64,000 bases of DNA from Geomesophilobacter sediminis (GCF_016458275.1 NZ_JAEMHM010000010.1:213041-277040); one strand, 5' to 3'; positions 1-9,116 are shown, counted from the stretch's first letter. Program-made: numbers and translations. The notes: a model not told the origin generated them from the sequence alone.

Positions 1-42
1 GAAGCGGTGGATTGGCATGTTATGTTCCGGTAGGGAGAGGCA

Positions 43-3000
43 ATGACTTGGCCTAAATCATTTCGTGCGGGACGCACCCTGGCCGTGCTCCCCATCCTTG
101 TGTTGCCGCTGCTGATGGCGGTCCTGCAGTTCGGCTTCCCCGCGACCACCTTTTTCGATCCCCCCTGGCTGATCATGATCGCCAACACCCTGTTCGTCGG
201 GTGCGTCAGCTTCATCCTGGCCGGCATCGTGTGGCGGAACTACCTTTTGACCGGCCGGATCCAGGTACTTCTCCTGGGGTGCGCCATGCTCCTTTTCGGC
301 ATGGGCGGGGTGATTGCCGCCTTCGTGCGCGGCCTTCCCGGGGGCGTCAACCTCAACGTCACCATATACAACTGCGGTGCGCTGATGGGGGGCGTGCTGC
401 ACTTTCTGGCCGGGCTCATTCTGTCCGCCGGCCACGACCCGGAAGCCGCGCCCAAGCGGAGGACCTGGTGGCTCTGCCTCGGCTACCTGGGCACCTTGCT
501 CTTCATGGGAGCGGTCACGCTGGCCACCTTCCGGGGGGCAATCCCGCTTTTCTTCCGGCAGGGGGCGGGGCCGACCCTTTTGCGCCAGGAGGTACTGGGC
601 AGCTCCATCCTGCTGTTCCTCTTTTCCTGCCTGGTCTTTCTGACGACCTACCTGCGCCGCCGGGAGCCCTTTCTCCTCTGGTATGCGGGCGCCCTGGCGC
701 TGACCGCGATCAGCCTGACCGGCTTTTTCATCCAGCACTCGGTGGGGAGTCCGGTCGGCTGGGTGGGGCGCATCTCGCAATACCTCGGCGGGGTCTACTT
801 CCTGGCCGCCCTGGTCGTGCTCGTACGGAGCGCGCAGAGCCGCGGGATGTCGCTGGACGATGCCCTCGTGGCATCGCTCACCGGCGCCGAGGAGAAGTTC
901 CGCAGCGCCTTTGCCCACGCGGCGATCGGCTTCGCCATGACCACCCCGGACGGGCGTTTCGTCGATGCCAACCCCGCTTATTGCGCGGCGACCGGTTACC
1001 ACCTGTCGGAGTTGAGGAAGCTGGATTTCGCCCAGCTGATCCATCCCGAGGACCGCGAAGCCAATCTGGTGCAGATCCGGAGCATGCTGGCCGGGGAGAT
1101 TCCGGCCTTTACCGTGGAAAACCGGTACCTACGCAAAGAGGGCGAGCCGATCTGGGTGCGCAAGAGCGTGTCACTGGTGCGCGACGCCGGGGGGGCACCC
1201 CGGTGGATCGTGGCGCTGATCGAGAACGTGACCGAGCGCAAGCAGATCGAACAGCAGCAGGCGCAGGACCTGGGCGCGATGACCCTTTTGCACCACCTCG
1301 GTACGCTCCTCGTGTCCGGCGGAAACGGAGACCTGCAACCGGTTCTCGAAGAGATTCTCGTTGCGGCAATCCAGATTACCGGGGCGGATTTCGGCAACAT
1401 CCAGCTTCTGGACCACGCCACGGGGGACTTGCACATTGCGGTGCAGCGCGGCTTCCCCCGATGGTGGCTGGAGTACTGGGATGCGGTCACCCAGGGCCAA
1501 GGGGCCTGCGGGACGGCGCTGGAGCGCCGGGAGCGGGTCATCATCGAGGATGTGGAAGCAAGTCCGGTCTTTGCCGGCACACCGGCGCTGGAAATCCAGC
1601 TCCGGGCCGGCGTGCGAGCGGTACAGTCCACCCCGATGCTCAAGCGTTCGGGAGATCCGGTCGGGATGATTTCCACCCACTACAAAACCCCGCGCCGCCC
1701 CGACGACCACGCCTTGCGCCTGCTCGACCTCCTCTGCCGGCAGGCCGCCGACCTCATCGCACGGCTGCAGACCGACGAGGCGCTGCGCGCCCAGGCGGAA
1801 CAACTGAGGCAGTCCCGGGAGGAGGCACTGGTCCTCGCGCAGGAAGCGACCGCCGCCCGCACCGTGGCCGAGCGGACCGCCACCGTACTGCGCAGTATCA
1901 ACCTCGTCCTGGAGCAGGGGCTGGCCAACCAAACCGAGGCGGAGATGTGCGGGGCGATCCTGGGGATACTGGAGGGGGCGACCGAAAGCCGGATCAGTTT
2001 CATCGCTGAGATGCAGCAAGATCGGCGGCTGTGTGCCCTGGCGATCAGCAATCCCGGCTGGGAGGCCTGTCAGATGTACGATGCGGCCGGTCCAAAGGAA
2101 GCGCCAACCTTCCCCCTGCACGGGATCTACGGAAAGGTGCTGCAGGACGGGAAAAGCCTGATCGTCAACGCCCCCGCGGCCCACCCGGACCGGGTCGGGC
2201 TGCCGGAAAACCATCCCCCCCTGGAATCCTTTCTGGGGGTACCGCTTTTTCGGGATGGGAATCTCATCGGGATGATAGCGGTCGGCAATCGCGAGGGGGG
2301 ATACCGCCTCGATGATCAACAGGCGCTGGAGGCGATGGCACCGGTCGTCGTGGAGACCCTTTTCCGCAAGCGGACCGAGGCGAAGCTCTTTGCCGCCCAC
2401 CACCGGCTGACCACCTTGATGAACGCGCTGCCGGTCGGCGTCAGTTTCTCCGACGACGAGACCTGCCGGAACATCACCGGGAACCCTACCGTGTTGCGGC
2501 AGTTCGAGGTGTCGCCCACCGACAATCTCTCAGCGTCGGCGCCGGAAGGGACGGCTCCGGGGCGCCAGGTGAAGTTTTTCCTGGACGGGCGGGAAATAAG
2601 CGATGCCGAACTTCCCCTGCAGCGGGCGGTGGCCGAGGGCCGGGATATTCCGCCCCTGGAGCTCAGGGTAGAACTCCCCAGCGGCAGGAGGTGGTTTGCC
2701 TCAGCCTCGGGTGCCCCGCTGCACGATCAAAACGGCCGGGTCATCGGCGGCGTCGCGGTGACCATGGACATCACCGAGCGCAAGATCGCGGAGACCACCC
2801 TCCAGGAACTGAACCGGGAACTGGAACTGCGGGTTCACGAACGGACCGCGGAACTGAGGGAAAAGGACCGGTTGATGCTGCTACAAGGGCGCCAGGCCGC
2901 CATGGGGGAGATGATCGGCAACATCGCCCACCAGTGGCGTCAGCCGCTCAACAACCTCGGGCTCACCATCCAGCGGCTCCCCCTGATGTACAACCTGGGC

Positions 3001-3558
3001 AAGCTGACCCAGGAAACCCTGGAAGAGACCATCGACAATTCGATGAAGCTGCTCCAGCACATGTCGCAGACCATCGACGATTTCCGCAACTTCTTCAAGC
3101 CGGACAAGGAGAAGGCGGAGTTCCAAGTAGGCGATGCCATCGCAGCGGCGGTGACTCTGACCGAGGACCGGTGCCGTTATCACAATATTGCCGTCAAGGT
3201 CAGCGCCGAGGCCGCACCGTCGATCCTGGGGTACAAAAACGAGTATTCCCAGGTCCTCCTCAACATCATGAACAACGCGATGGACGTCCTTACCGAGCGC
3301 GAGGTCCCCGATCCGGCCATCACCATCACGCTGCGCGCCGAAGGGGGCCGGTCGGTGGTGACCGTCAGGGACAACGCCGGTGGGGTCCCCAACGACATCA
3401 TCGGCAAGATCTTCGATCCCTACTTTTCCACCAAGGGACCGCAGCACGGGACCGGGCTCGGACTTTTCATGGCCAAGACGATCATCGAGAAGAACATGGA
3501 AGGAAAACTGAGCGTGAGCAACGTGGCCGAGGGGGCCGAATTCCGGATCGAACTGTGA
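43..3558 (+). CDS. Membrane-anchored PAS/GAF sensor histidine kinase
   Basis: 1171 aa. Residues 1 to about 265 are a multi-pass hydrophobic sensor region with several helices. They are followed by a PAS domain (about 283-400, closing in NVTERKQIE), a GAF domain (about 415-575), a second GAF (about 615-780), a second PAS (about 790-945) and the kinase core. The phosphoacceptor helix carries IAHQWRQPLN, with the His near residue 965, and the ATPase part shows FDPYFSTKG and GTGLGLFMAK. The ATG follows a GGGAGAGG ribosome site at 32-39. No receiver domain is fused and no response regulator is adjacent, so the partner is unknown. Kinases with this His box are common in Geobacter. The ligand cannot be told from sequence. 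Confidence 0.9.
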   Translation: MTWPKSFRAGRTLAVLPILVLPLLMAVLQFGFPATTFFDPPWLIMIANTLFVGCVSFILAGIVWRNYLLTGRIQVLLLGCAMLLFGMGGVIAAFVRGLPGGVNLNVTIYNCGALMGGVLHFLAGLILSAGHDPEAAPKRRTWWLCLGYLGTLLFMGAVTLATFRGAIPLFFRQGAGPTLLRQEVLGSSILLFLFSCLVFLTTYLRRREPFLLWYAGALALTAISLTGFFIQHSVGSPVGWVGRISQYLGGVYFLAALVVLVRSAQSRGMSLDDALVASLTGAEEKFRSAFAHAAIGFAMTTPDGRFVDANPAYCAATGYHLSELRKLDFAQLIHPEDREANLVQIRSMLAGEIPAFTVENRYLRKEGEPIWVRKSVSLVRDAGGAPRWIVALIENVTERKQIEQQQAQDLGAMTLLHHLGTLLVSGGNGDLQPVLEEILVAAIQITGADFGNIQLLDHATGDLHIAVQRGFPRWWLEYWDAVTQGQGACGTALERRERVIIEDVEASPVFAGTPALEIQLRAGVRAVQSTPMLKRSGDPVGMISTHYKTPRRPDDHALRLLDLLCRQAADLIARLQTDEALRAQAEQLRQSREEALVLAQEATAARTVAERTATVLRSINLVLEQGLANQTEAEMCGAILGILEGATESRISFIAEMQQDRRLCALAISNPGWEACQMYDAAGPKEAPTFPLHGIYGKVLQDGKSLIVNAPAAHPDRVGLPENHPPLESFLGVPLFRDGNLIGMIAVGNREGGYRLDDQQALEAMAPVVVETLFRKRTEAKLFAAHHRLTTLMNALPVGVSFSDDETCRNITGNPTVLRQFEVSPTDNLSASAPEGTAPGRQVKFFLDGREISDAELPLQRAVAEGRDIPPLELRVELPSGRRWFASASGAPLHDQNGRVIGGVAVTMDITERKIAETTLQELNRELELRVHERTAELREKDRLMLLQGRQAAMGEMIGNIAHQWRQPLNNLGLTIQRLPLMYNLGKLTQETLEETIDNSMKLLQHMSQTIDDFRNFFKPDKEKAEFQVGDAIAAAVTLTEDRCRYHNIAVKVSAEAAPSILGYKNEYSQVLLNIMNNAMDVLTEREVPDPAITITLRAEGGRSVVTVRDNAGGVPNDIIGKIFDPYFSTKGPQHGTGLGLFMAKTIIEKNMEGKLSVSNVAEGAEFRIEL

Positions 3559-3593
3559 ACCTTGAAGGCGCGTTCGTTTTCTGCCTTCTGAAG

Positions 3594-3630
3594 CCCCTCA
3601 CCCCGACCCTCTCCCGGAGGGCGAGGGAGA
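3594..3630. repeat. Short imperfect palindromic intergenic repeat
   Basis: CCCTCACCCCGACCCTCTCC is followed after a short loop by GGAGGGCGAGGGAG, giving an imperfect hairpin just after the kinase stop codon. Sequences of this CCCTCACCCC...CCCTCTCCC type are dispersed repeats in many proteobacterial genomes. Only this copy is seen in the window. It could act as a weak terminator, but there is no T-tract. The rest of the 3559-3919 gap holds only the terminator described next. Confidence 0.4.
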
Positions 3631-3782
3631 CACGGTCCTGACGCATTAACCTGGCCGGACCATGCGGCCCGGTTCCCCCTGCGCAAAGGGGCACGCCGGT
3701 TCTCGTGCGGTGCTTTCGTCGCAATACCGGGTAGATTTCTCGGAACTCCCGACCGGGTTGGATTCTCGAACGTCCGGAAAAA

Positions 3783-3832
3783 CTAAAAAAGGGGCCCCTG
3801 CTGCCGACCGGCGCAGCTGGGTCCCCTTTTTC
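3783..3832 (-). terminator. Rho-independent terminator of the decarboxylase cluster
   Basis: A GGGGCCC / GGGTCCCC stem with a GC-rich inner arm is flanked by A6 on the left and T5 on the right. Read on the minus strand, the stem ends in T6, about 90 nt past the stop codon of the beta-subunit gene. It may also work on the plus strand. Confidence 0.65.
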
Positions 3833-3919
3833 CTGCCCTCCCAGTCTTTTTTACCAAGTACTGCACCCCTCCCCTCGAAGGGGACGGGGATGACCTGCCC
3901 CCCACCACTTCCGTTTCCG

Positions 3920-5050
3920 TTACTTAACCCCCAAAAGCGCGAGCAGGATGCCTCCCGAGATGGCCGTGCCGAAGACACCGGCCAGGTTGGGCCCCATGGC
4001 GTGCATGATGAGGTAGACCTGGGGATTTTCGCGGATCGCCACCATGTGGGAAACCCGGGCGGCGATCGGGACCGAGGCGATCCCGGCCGATCCGACCAAC
4101 GGGTTGACCTTGCCGCCGGTGATCACGTTCATCACCTTGGCGGCCACCACGCCGGAGGCGGTGCCGAAGATGAAGGCGACCAGCCCCAGGGCGACGATCT
4201 CCAGCGTCTTCACGGTGAGAAACTGCTCGGCGTTCATGGTGGAGCCGATGGCCACGGTCAGGATGATGGTGATGATGTTCATCACCTCGTTGGCCGCCGT
4301 CTGCGCCAGCCGGTCGACCAGCAGGCACTCCCGGAACAGGTTTCCCAGCATCAACATGGTGATGAGCGGCGCGATGGGGGGAAAGAACAGGTTCACGATG
4401 ACCGCGATGAGCACCGGGAAGGCGATCTTCTCCAGCCGGCTGACCTGGCGCGGCTTCTCCATGATGATCTGGCGTTCCTGCTTGGTGGTGAGGAGCTTCA
4501 TGACCGGGGGCTGGATCAAGGGCATCAACGCCATGTAGGAATAGGCCGCCACGGAAATCTGGGGGAGCAGGTGCGGCGCCAGCTTCATGGTGACGAAGAT
4601 GGCCATCGGGCCGTCGGCGCCGCCGATGATGCCGATCGCACCGGCCTCGGCCAGGCTGAAGCCAAGGAGCTTGGCGCCGATCAGCGCCACGAAGATCCCC
4701 AGGTGTGCCGCGGCCCCCAGGATGACCAGCCATGGGCTCGCGATCATCGGGCCAAAATCGGTCATCGCCCCGACCCCGAGGAAGATCAGCGGCGGCACGA
4801 TGAGAAGCGCCACCCCCTGGTAGGCGTAATGAAACAGCCCGCCGGGCTGGGTGAGTCCGGAACCGGGGACGTTGGCGACGACACAGGCGAACCCGATCCC
4901 GACCAGGAGAAAGGGCTCGTACTTCTTGGCCAGGGCAAGGTAGATCATGATCACCCCGACCCCGATCATGACCACGTTCCCCCAGGTCATCTGCGCCAGG
5001 CCGGTCTGGTCCTTCAATACGTTCAGCAAACCCAGGAATTGGGCAAACAT
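3920..5050 (-). CDS. Sodium ion-translocating decarboxylase, beta subunit
   Basis: 376 aa, nearly all hydrophobic, about the normal length of the OadB/MmdB/GcdB family. This subunit couples decarboxylation of biotin-bound CO2 to Na+ export across the inner membrane. Family features visible are the GAMTDFGPMIASP stretch, the IGIIGGADGPMAIF motif (the conserved GGADGP region) and a C-terminal NPLVGSAGIASVP segment. It is the last gene of the cluster, 27 nt after the 53-aa OadG-like gene. The large open frame on the opposite strand is a shadow. The cluster's carboxyltransferase points to methylmalonyl-CoA as the substrate, but the beta subunit alone does not discriminate between substrates. Confidence 0.93.
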   Translation of the reverse strand: MFAQFLGLLNVLKDQTGLAQMTWGNVVMIGVGVIMIYLALAKKYEPFLLVGIGFACVVANVPGSGLTQPGGLFHYAYQGVALLIVPPLIFLGVGAMTDFGPMIASPWLVILGAAAHLGIFVALIGAKLLGFSLAEAGAIGIIGGADGPMAIFVTMKLAPHLLPQISVAAYSYMALMPLIQPPVMKLLTTKQERQIIMEKPRQVSRLEKIAFPVLIAVIVNLFFPPIAPLITMLMLGNLFRECLLVDRLAQTAANEVMNIITIILTVAIGSTMNAEQFLTVKTLEIVALGLVAFIFGTASGVVAAKVMNVITGGKVNPLVGSAGIASVPIAARVSHMVAIRENPQVYLIMHAMGPNLAGVFGTAISGGILLALLGVK

Positions 5051-5077
5051 ACGGGCTCCTCGGTACCGACGGGCGGG

Positions 5078-5239
5078 TCAGTGGGATTTCTTGAGGGTTT
5101 CGTCGTCGACCTTGCCCAGCCGGTTCAGCAGGGGGAACAGGGCCAGCACCACCCCGATCCCTCCAATGATGACGAAGCTCAGGACGAAGTCGATCGCGCT
5201 GATGAGCAGGGCGCCGTTCAGGTTGTCTTGGATAGGCAT
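5078..5239 (-). CDS. 53-aa single-pass OadG-like membrane subunit
   Basis: Starts at the ATG at 5237-5239 (MPIQDNLNGALLISAIDF) after a GAGGACATCTC leader. It has one transmembrane segment (about residues 11-36) and a charged tail. It matches only the N-terminal membrane anchor of OadG/MmdD (gamma/delta) subunits and lacks the soluble half. A separate 92-aa soluble protein in the same cluster (5797-6075) resembles the missing half, suggesting a subunit split into two genes. A longer open frame through this region would run into the repeat at 5275-5307 and is less likely. Confidence 0.7.
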   Translation of the reverse strand: MPIQDNLNGALLISAIDFVLSFVIIGGIGVVLALFPLLNRLGKVDDETLKKSH

Positions 5240-5274
5240 GAGATGTCCTCTTTGCAACGGCGGTCGCCGCCTCC

Positions 5275-5307
5275 GGCGGTTCGCGCCAGGAATGGCGCTC
5301 CCACCGG
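5275..5307. repeat. REP-like palindromic repeat, half copy (a)
   Basis: Contains TTCGCGCCAGGAATGGCGC followed by TCCCACCGGG. It is one arm of a dispersed element found at five places in the window (also 29894, 44546, 57434, 61170). It lies inside the decarboxylase operon, between the biotin carrier gene and the small membrane subunit, in a 149-nt spacer that is otherwise featureless. Confidence 0.7.
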
Positions 5308-5388
5308 GTGATGGTGCGTTCTGCTTTAGGGGCAACCGTTGCCGGGCCTCGTCCATACACCCTTCGCAAGGGGAGGTTTCCGAGGCCG

Positions 5389-5781
5389 CTAGGTTTCCTC
5401 GATCTGGACCAGGGGGTGGCCTTCCTCGACCGCGTCCCCTTCGCGGGCCAGTACGTCCCGGACGGTGCCGGCGTACGGCGATACCACCGGGGTCTCCATC
5501 TTCATCGCGTCGAGGACCACGACTACCTGGTTGACCGCCACCGCGTCGCCGCGCTTGACCAGGCACTTGAACACGTGCCCCGGCATCGGACTGGTCACCA
5601 CCTTTCCCCCCGGCTCGACCGGTACGGCCCGGGCCGTAGCGGGGCGCGGGACCGCCGCGAGCACCGGCGCGGCCGCGGCCTGCGGCACCGCCCCCGGCTG
5701 GGCTTCCGGCGCCGACTGACTCAGTACCTCCACCCCCACGTCATAGCTTCGTCCTTCCAAGGTGATCCTCAGCATTTTCAT
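5389..5781 (-). CDS. Biotin carrier subunit of the decarboxylase
   Basis: 130 aa. The C-terminal half (residues about 60-130) is a biotinyl/lipoyl domain. The biotinylation motif is AMKM with the target Lys94, and the standard SPMPGHV turn lies upstream. The N-terminal half is joined by an Ala/Pro-rich flexible linker (about 24-58), typical of the swinging arm in MmdC/GcdC proteins. It carries CO2 from the carboxyltransferase (6087-7640) to the membrane beta subunit (3920-5050). It sits 15 nt downstream of the 92-aa OadG-like gene. Confidence 0.93.
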   Translation of the reverse strand: MKMLRITLEGRSYDVGVEVLSQSAPEAQPGAVPQAAAAPVLAAVPRPATARAVPVEPGGKVVTSPMPGHVFKCLVKRGDAVAVNQVVVVLDAMKMETPVVSPYAGTVRDVLAREGDAVEEGHPLVQIEET

Positions 5782-5796
5782 AAAGTACGGTTCCTT

Positions 5797-6075
5797 TCAT
5801 CTCAGGCGATGGGTTTGCAGATCGGCCCGCCCCTGGGCGACCCAGCTCAGGTTCTTTGGGGGGTGCGCCCGGAAGGTCTCGATCCGTACCTGCGCGTCCA
5901 GGGCCTCACTGGCGGCAACGGTCAAAAGCACCACCAGTTCCTCGTCGCTCAGGCCTGGGTGGATGGTCGTTTGCGCCGGGGCCTCGGTCTCTTCCGGCAG
6001 CTCCGGCTTGGGCTCGGCGCCGGGATGGCGCAGGGCCTCGACCGCGCGGGTAAGCGCGGAAATGAGCTTGGACAT
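5797..6075 (-). CDS. 92-aa soluble OadG-like subunit
   Basis: Starts at MSKLISALTRAVEAL, with its stop 15 nt before the biotin carrier start and its ATG 11 nt after the mmdA stop. It has no transmembrane segment. The LSDEELVVLLTVAAS stretch and the terminal SWVAQGR segment resemble the soluble C-terminal part of OadG/MmdD subunits, which bind the biotin carrier and assemble the complex. Its position between the alpha and biotin subunits is where mmdD normally sits. The assignment rests on position plus weak similarity. A longer open frame on this strand extends into mmdA and is not real. Confidence 0.65.
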   Translation of the reverse strand: MSKLISALTRAVEALRHPGAEPKPELPEETEAPAQTTIHPGLSDEELVVLLTVAASEALDAQVRIETFRAHPPKNLSWVAQGRADLQTHRLR

Positions 6076-6086
6076 GCGTCGTCTCC

Positions 6087-7640
6087 TTACAGGGGGATCA
6101 GGCCGTGCTTCTTGGGCGGACGCGATACCCGCTTGGTCAGCGCGATCCGCAGGGAGAGAGCGACCCGGGCCCGGGTCTCGGAAGGCTCGATCACGTCGGT
6201 CACCATGCCGCGGGAGGCCGCCTGGTAGGGGGTGGCAAATTTTTCCCGGTACAGCTGCACCAGCTCGGCTTCCCGGCTTGCATGGTCCTCCGCCGCCTCG
6301 ATCTCTTTTTTGTAGATGATGCGGGCCGCGCTTTCCGCCCCCATCACCGCGATCTCGGCGCAGGGCCAGGCGAAGATGAAATCGGCGCCCATGTCCTTGG
6401 AACACATGGCGAGGTACGCCCCGCCGTAGGCCTTGCGCAGGATGACGGTGATCTTGGGGACGGTGGAGGCGGCGTAGGCAAAGAGCATCTTGGCCCCGTG
6501 GCGGATGATGCCGCCCCGCTCCTGGGCCAGCCCCGGCATGAAGCCCGGCACGTCCACCAGGCTCACGAGCGGCACGTTGAAGGCGTTGCAGAAGCGGATG
6601 AAACGGGCCGCCTTGTCGGAGCTGTCGATATCCAGGCAGCCGGCCTTGTAGGCGGGCTGGTTGGCGACGATCCCCACCACCATGCCGTGGATGCGGCCGA
6701 AACCGACCACGATGTTGCGGGCGAAGCTCGCCTGCACTTCGAGCCATTGGCCCGGGTCCAAAAGGCGCGCGAGCACTCCGTAGATGTCGAAGCCCACCCT
6801 CGGGTCGTCGGGAACGAGCTCGTTCATCCCCTGGTCCGGGACGATGGGAATCTCCTCGGGGATCAGGTGGGGGGGGTCCTGCATGTTGTTGGGGGGAAGG
6901 AAGCTGAGCAGCTGTTGGGCGATGCTCAAGGCATGCCGGTCGTCGTCGGCGACGAAATGGATGTTGCCGCTGACCGAGGCGTGCGCCTCGGCGGAGCCGA
7001 ACTCCTCGATGGGGGCGACCTGACCGGTGGCGGCCTTGATCACTTCCGGTCCGCAGATGAACATGCTGGAGTGGGTACGGGTCTGGATGAGGAAGTCCAT
7101 CAGGGCGGGGCTGTAGGCAGCGCCCCCGGCACAGGGTCCGGCGATGATGGCGATCTGGGGGACGACGCCGGAGGCGGCGACGTTGCGGAAAAAGACCTGG
7201 CCGTACCCGGAGAGGCTGTGGATCCCCTCCTGGATCCGGGCGCCGCCGGAGTCGTTGATGCCGACGATGGGGATCCCGGTTTCGCAGGCGATGTTCATGA
7301 TGTCGCAGATCTTGCCGGCATGCATGTGTCCCAGGGCTCCGCCGCCCACCGTGAAATCCTGACTGAAGACGGCGACCGGCCGGCCATCGACGTTGCCGGT
7401 GCCGGTTACCACCGCATCGCCGGGCAGGTACTTGGAGGCGAATCCCGGCATGTGGCAGGCGTGGTTCACGTGCATCCCGAGTTCGCTGAAGGAGCCGGGA
7501 TCAAAGAGAAGCTCCACCCGTTCCCGGGCACCCAGCCTTCCCTGGGCATGTCTTTTTTCTATCTTTTCCTTGCCGCCGCCAGCCAAAGCCGCCGCACGAC
7601 GCCGGTGCAGTTCCTCAATCAGCTCTTCCCTGATTGCCAT
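6087..7640 (-). CDS. mmdA: Methylmalonyl-CoA decarboxylase/carboxyltransferase alpha subunit
   Basis: 517 aa, the usual length for the acyl-CoA carboxyltransferase family. N-terminal and C-terminal crotonase-like halves are visible: GGALGHMHAGKI and INDSGGARIQEG (first oxyanion region), then DVPGFMPG and RKAYGGAYLAM (second). It transfers the carboxyl group of methylmalonyl-CoA to the biotin carrier. As first gene of a cluster with the biotin carrier and Na+-pump beta subunit, it most likely makes propionyl-CoA while exporting Na+. A propionyl-CoA carboxylase role is possible, but no biotin carboxylase gene is adjacent. Confidence 0.92.
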   Translation of the reverse strand: MAIREELIEELHRRRAAALAGGGKEKIEKRHAQGRLGARERVELLFDPGSFSELGMHVNHACHMPGFASKYLPGDAVVTGTGNVDGRPVAVFSQDFTVGGGALGHMHAGKICDIMNIACETGIPIVGINDSGGARIQEGIHSLSGYGQVFFRNVAASGVVPQIAIIAGPCAGGAAYSPALMDFLIQTRTHSSMFICGPEVIKAATGQVAPIEEFGSAEAHASVSGNIHFVADDDRHALSIAQQLLSFLPPNNMQDPPHLIPEEIPIVPDQGMNELVPDDPRVGFDIYGVLARLLDPGQWLEVQASFARNIVVGFGRIHGMVVGIVANQPAYKAGCLDIDSSDKAARFIRFCNAFNVPLVSLVDVPGFMPGLAQERGGIIRHGAKMLFAYAASTVPKITVILRKAYGGAYLAMCSKDMGADFIFAWPCAEIAVMGAESAARIIYKKEIEAAEDHASREAELVQLYREKFATPYQAASRGMVTDVIEPSETRARVALSLRIALTKRVSRPPKKHGLIPL

Positions 7641-7709
7641 GCGGGCTCCTTGCTATGACAAAAGATTTTTTTCCCTGGCACAACGGGACATGCTTTTCTG
7701 ATTCGAGTA

Positions 7710-7737
7710 ACTATATAACAATAATTCTGACTAACAA
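7710..7737 (-). promoter_or_regulatory. Candidate sigma-70 promoter of the decarboxylase cluster
   Basis: On the minus strand TTGTTA (-35) and TATAGT (-10) are separated by 16 nt, about 70 nt upstream of the mmdA start, in an AT-rich stretch that contrasts with the surrounding GC-rich DNA. Sequence match only. Confidence 0.45.
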
Positions 7738-7962
7738 GTCATGAACTGAAAGCAATGAACATTTGCTTTGATTGCCTCTGAGAGCTGAGTGGGGATTTCC
7801 TTTGTCTGTGCGGGGAAAGTCTGATGCAATGAAAGGGGGGGCAATGCCAGTGTTGGCGGGAGGCCGGTGGGCACGGGTGCCCACCCTGCGATCTGCATCT
7901 GCCCCTTGCCAAAGGGGGATCCCAGGACGGACCTTCTTTTGGGCGATATTGCGCAGCAAAAA

Positions 7963-7999
7963 AGGGGCGCAGCATGCTGCGCCCCCGGCTCCGTTTTTT
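7963..7999 (-). terminator. Palindromic repeat acting as terminator
   Basis: A perfect 22-nt palindrome (half site GGGGCGCAGCA, 7965-7986) is preceded by A6, so on the minus strand it ends in T6 and can terminate the 84-aa gene ending at 8053. The same palindrome core recurs at 12828-12847, so this is also a dispersed repeat. The rest of the 7641-8052 gap holds the mmdA promoter and a GTGGGCA/TGCCCAC hairpin near 7868-7885. Confidence 0.6.
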
Positions 8000-8052
8000 A
8001 CCCGTGCCGCCTTGGTGGGCGGCTTTTCCAGCGGTGGGACGGCTCTCACCCT

Positions 8053-8307
8053 TCAGCTGCCGCCACCTTGCGTGTCGTCCGGGACACTGGCGCGGGCGAA
8101 GGATCGGCACCTTTTGACGATGTCCGACCACCGGCGCCCCACCCCGGAATAGGGGACCTGCGTGGTGCGGATGGCATCCTTGCCGATGACGACCCACCCC
8201 TCGGCACGACAAAAGGCGGTGATCTCCCCTTCCTGGATCAAGAGGTCGATTTCCCGGGCAGGTGCCAGCTCGATTTTCCCATCGGTTCGGACAATTCGGA
8301 CGAACAT
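8053..8307 (-). CDS. Small conserved protein, GSU3473-like
   Basis: 84 aa, starting after a GAGGGGATAGC ribosome site. It begins MFVRIVRTDGKIELAPAREI and continues with a loop ending CRAEGWVVIGKD. The pattern of a short beta-rich N-terminus with (R/K)-x-(D/E)-GWV-x-(I/L)-G resembles the small GSU3473 family of Geobacter, whose function is unknown. The Ser/Gly tail is unstructured. It is followed by the terminator at 7963-7999 and is probably monocistronic. The family assignment is from memory of its pattern. Confidence 0.6.
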   Translation of the reverse strand: MFVRIVRTDGKIELAPAREIDLLIQEGEITAFCRAEGWVVIGKDAIRTTQVPYSGVGRRWSDIVKRCRSFARASVPDDTQGGGS

Positions 8308-8474
8308 GCTATCCCCTCATCTCATTGCCGGAAAGCCTCTGTCAGAAAGTTACCATTAATTCTGTCAATGACAACCGCTGTTACGGCAATACGCTTTTTC
8401 AGAGGGAGCAGTGCCAGTCCCTTCCGCTCCTTGTTTCAGTAACCGGGAACGCCGAGACAGTCTTCGGCGCCCGC

Positions 8475-9116
8475 TCATTCACGGATGGCGACGGCGAGCC
8501 GCAGCAGGTGGGAGCTCAGCTTGATGTCGGCCCGGCGCGCCGCCTTCATGTTGATCTCGAAGGCGAGCCGGCCGTCCTTGGGCACCAGGCCGATCATCCC
8601 TCCCGCATCGGTAAAGTCCTTGATGTCGCTCACCGTCAGCACGGCTTCCGATTTGAGGCTGTTCAGGATCCGGGAGAGTTGCCCCTTCTCCGAAGCACAG
8701 ATGAAGAGGATGTGGGAATCGCCGAGCTCCTCGATCCGGGAGATGAACCGGACCTGGGCCCGCCTCTTGTGGACGGTCCGGTCGGTCAAGGCGTCAAAGG
8801 CGCTCAGGTAACTGCTTTTACCCAGCACCGAGATGACCAGGGGGGTGCCGGCATCGGGGAAGGAGGCATGGGGCCACTCGGCGTACTGGGCGAAGTTCAA
8901 GAGGTAGGCGGACTTGACCTGCCCCTCAGTCAGCTTGGCCGGTGCCGCCGGGACGGAAACGGCGAGGCTGAAAAGGCACGCGAGCACCATGAAGGCGATC
9001 CGGGCCAATCGCCGCGGAATTACCGCTTTTCTCCCCGGTACCGCCGGCCGGCGACACGTTGAGGCGGGCGCCTCCGTGCGCCGGTTTTTTCCCCGGATGG
9101 GGCTGATCCACTTCAT
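8475..9116 (-). CDS. YfiR-family (DUF4154) secreted protein
   Basis: 213 aa. A basic N-terminus and a hydrophobic segment (about 40-57, ending VPAAPA) form a signal peptide. The mature part begins LTEGQVKSAYLLNFAQYAEWP, the hallmark of YfiR/DUF4154, and ends with the family-typical GRLAFEINMKAARRADIKLS. YfiR is a periplasmic repressor of the diguanylate cyclase YfiN in Pseudomonas. Here no cyclase is adjacent; instead it follows a TonB-dependent receptor by 10 nt, an arrangement seen with many DUF4154 proteins in environmental bacteria. The exact partner is unknown. Confidence 0.82.
   Translation of the reverse strand: MKWISPIRGKNRRTEAPASTCRRPAVPGRKAVIPRRLARIAFMVLACLFSLAVSVPAAPAKLTEGQVKSAYLLNFAQYAEWPHASFPDAGTPLVISVLGKSSYLSAFDALTDRTVHKRRAQVRFISRIEELGDSHILFICASEKGQLSRILNSLKSEAVLTVSDIKDFTDAGGMIGLVPKDGRLAFEINMKAARRADIKLSSHLLRLAVAIRE

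Noticed and set aside
3662..5311. 549-codon plus-strand frame across the beta-subunit gene
   Set aside because: His/Asp/Gln-rich shadow of the hydrophobic beta-subunit gene.
7668..7690. Sigma-54 promoter before mmdA
   Set aside because: TGGCAC is present, but the TGC follows after nine rather than five bases, and on the wrong strand for mmdA.
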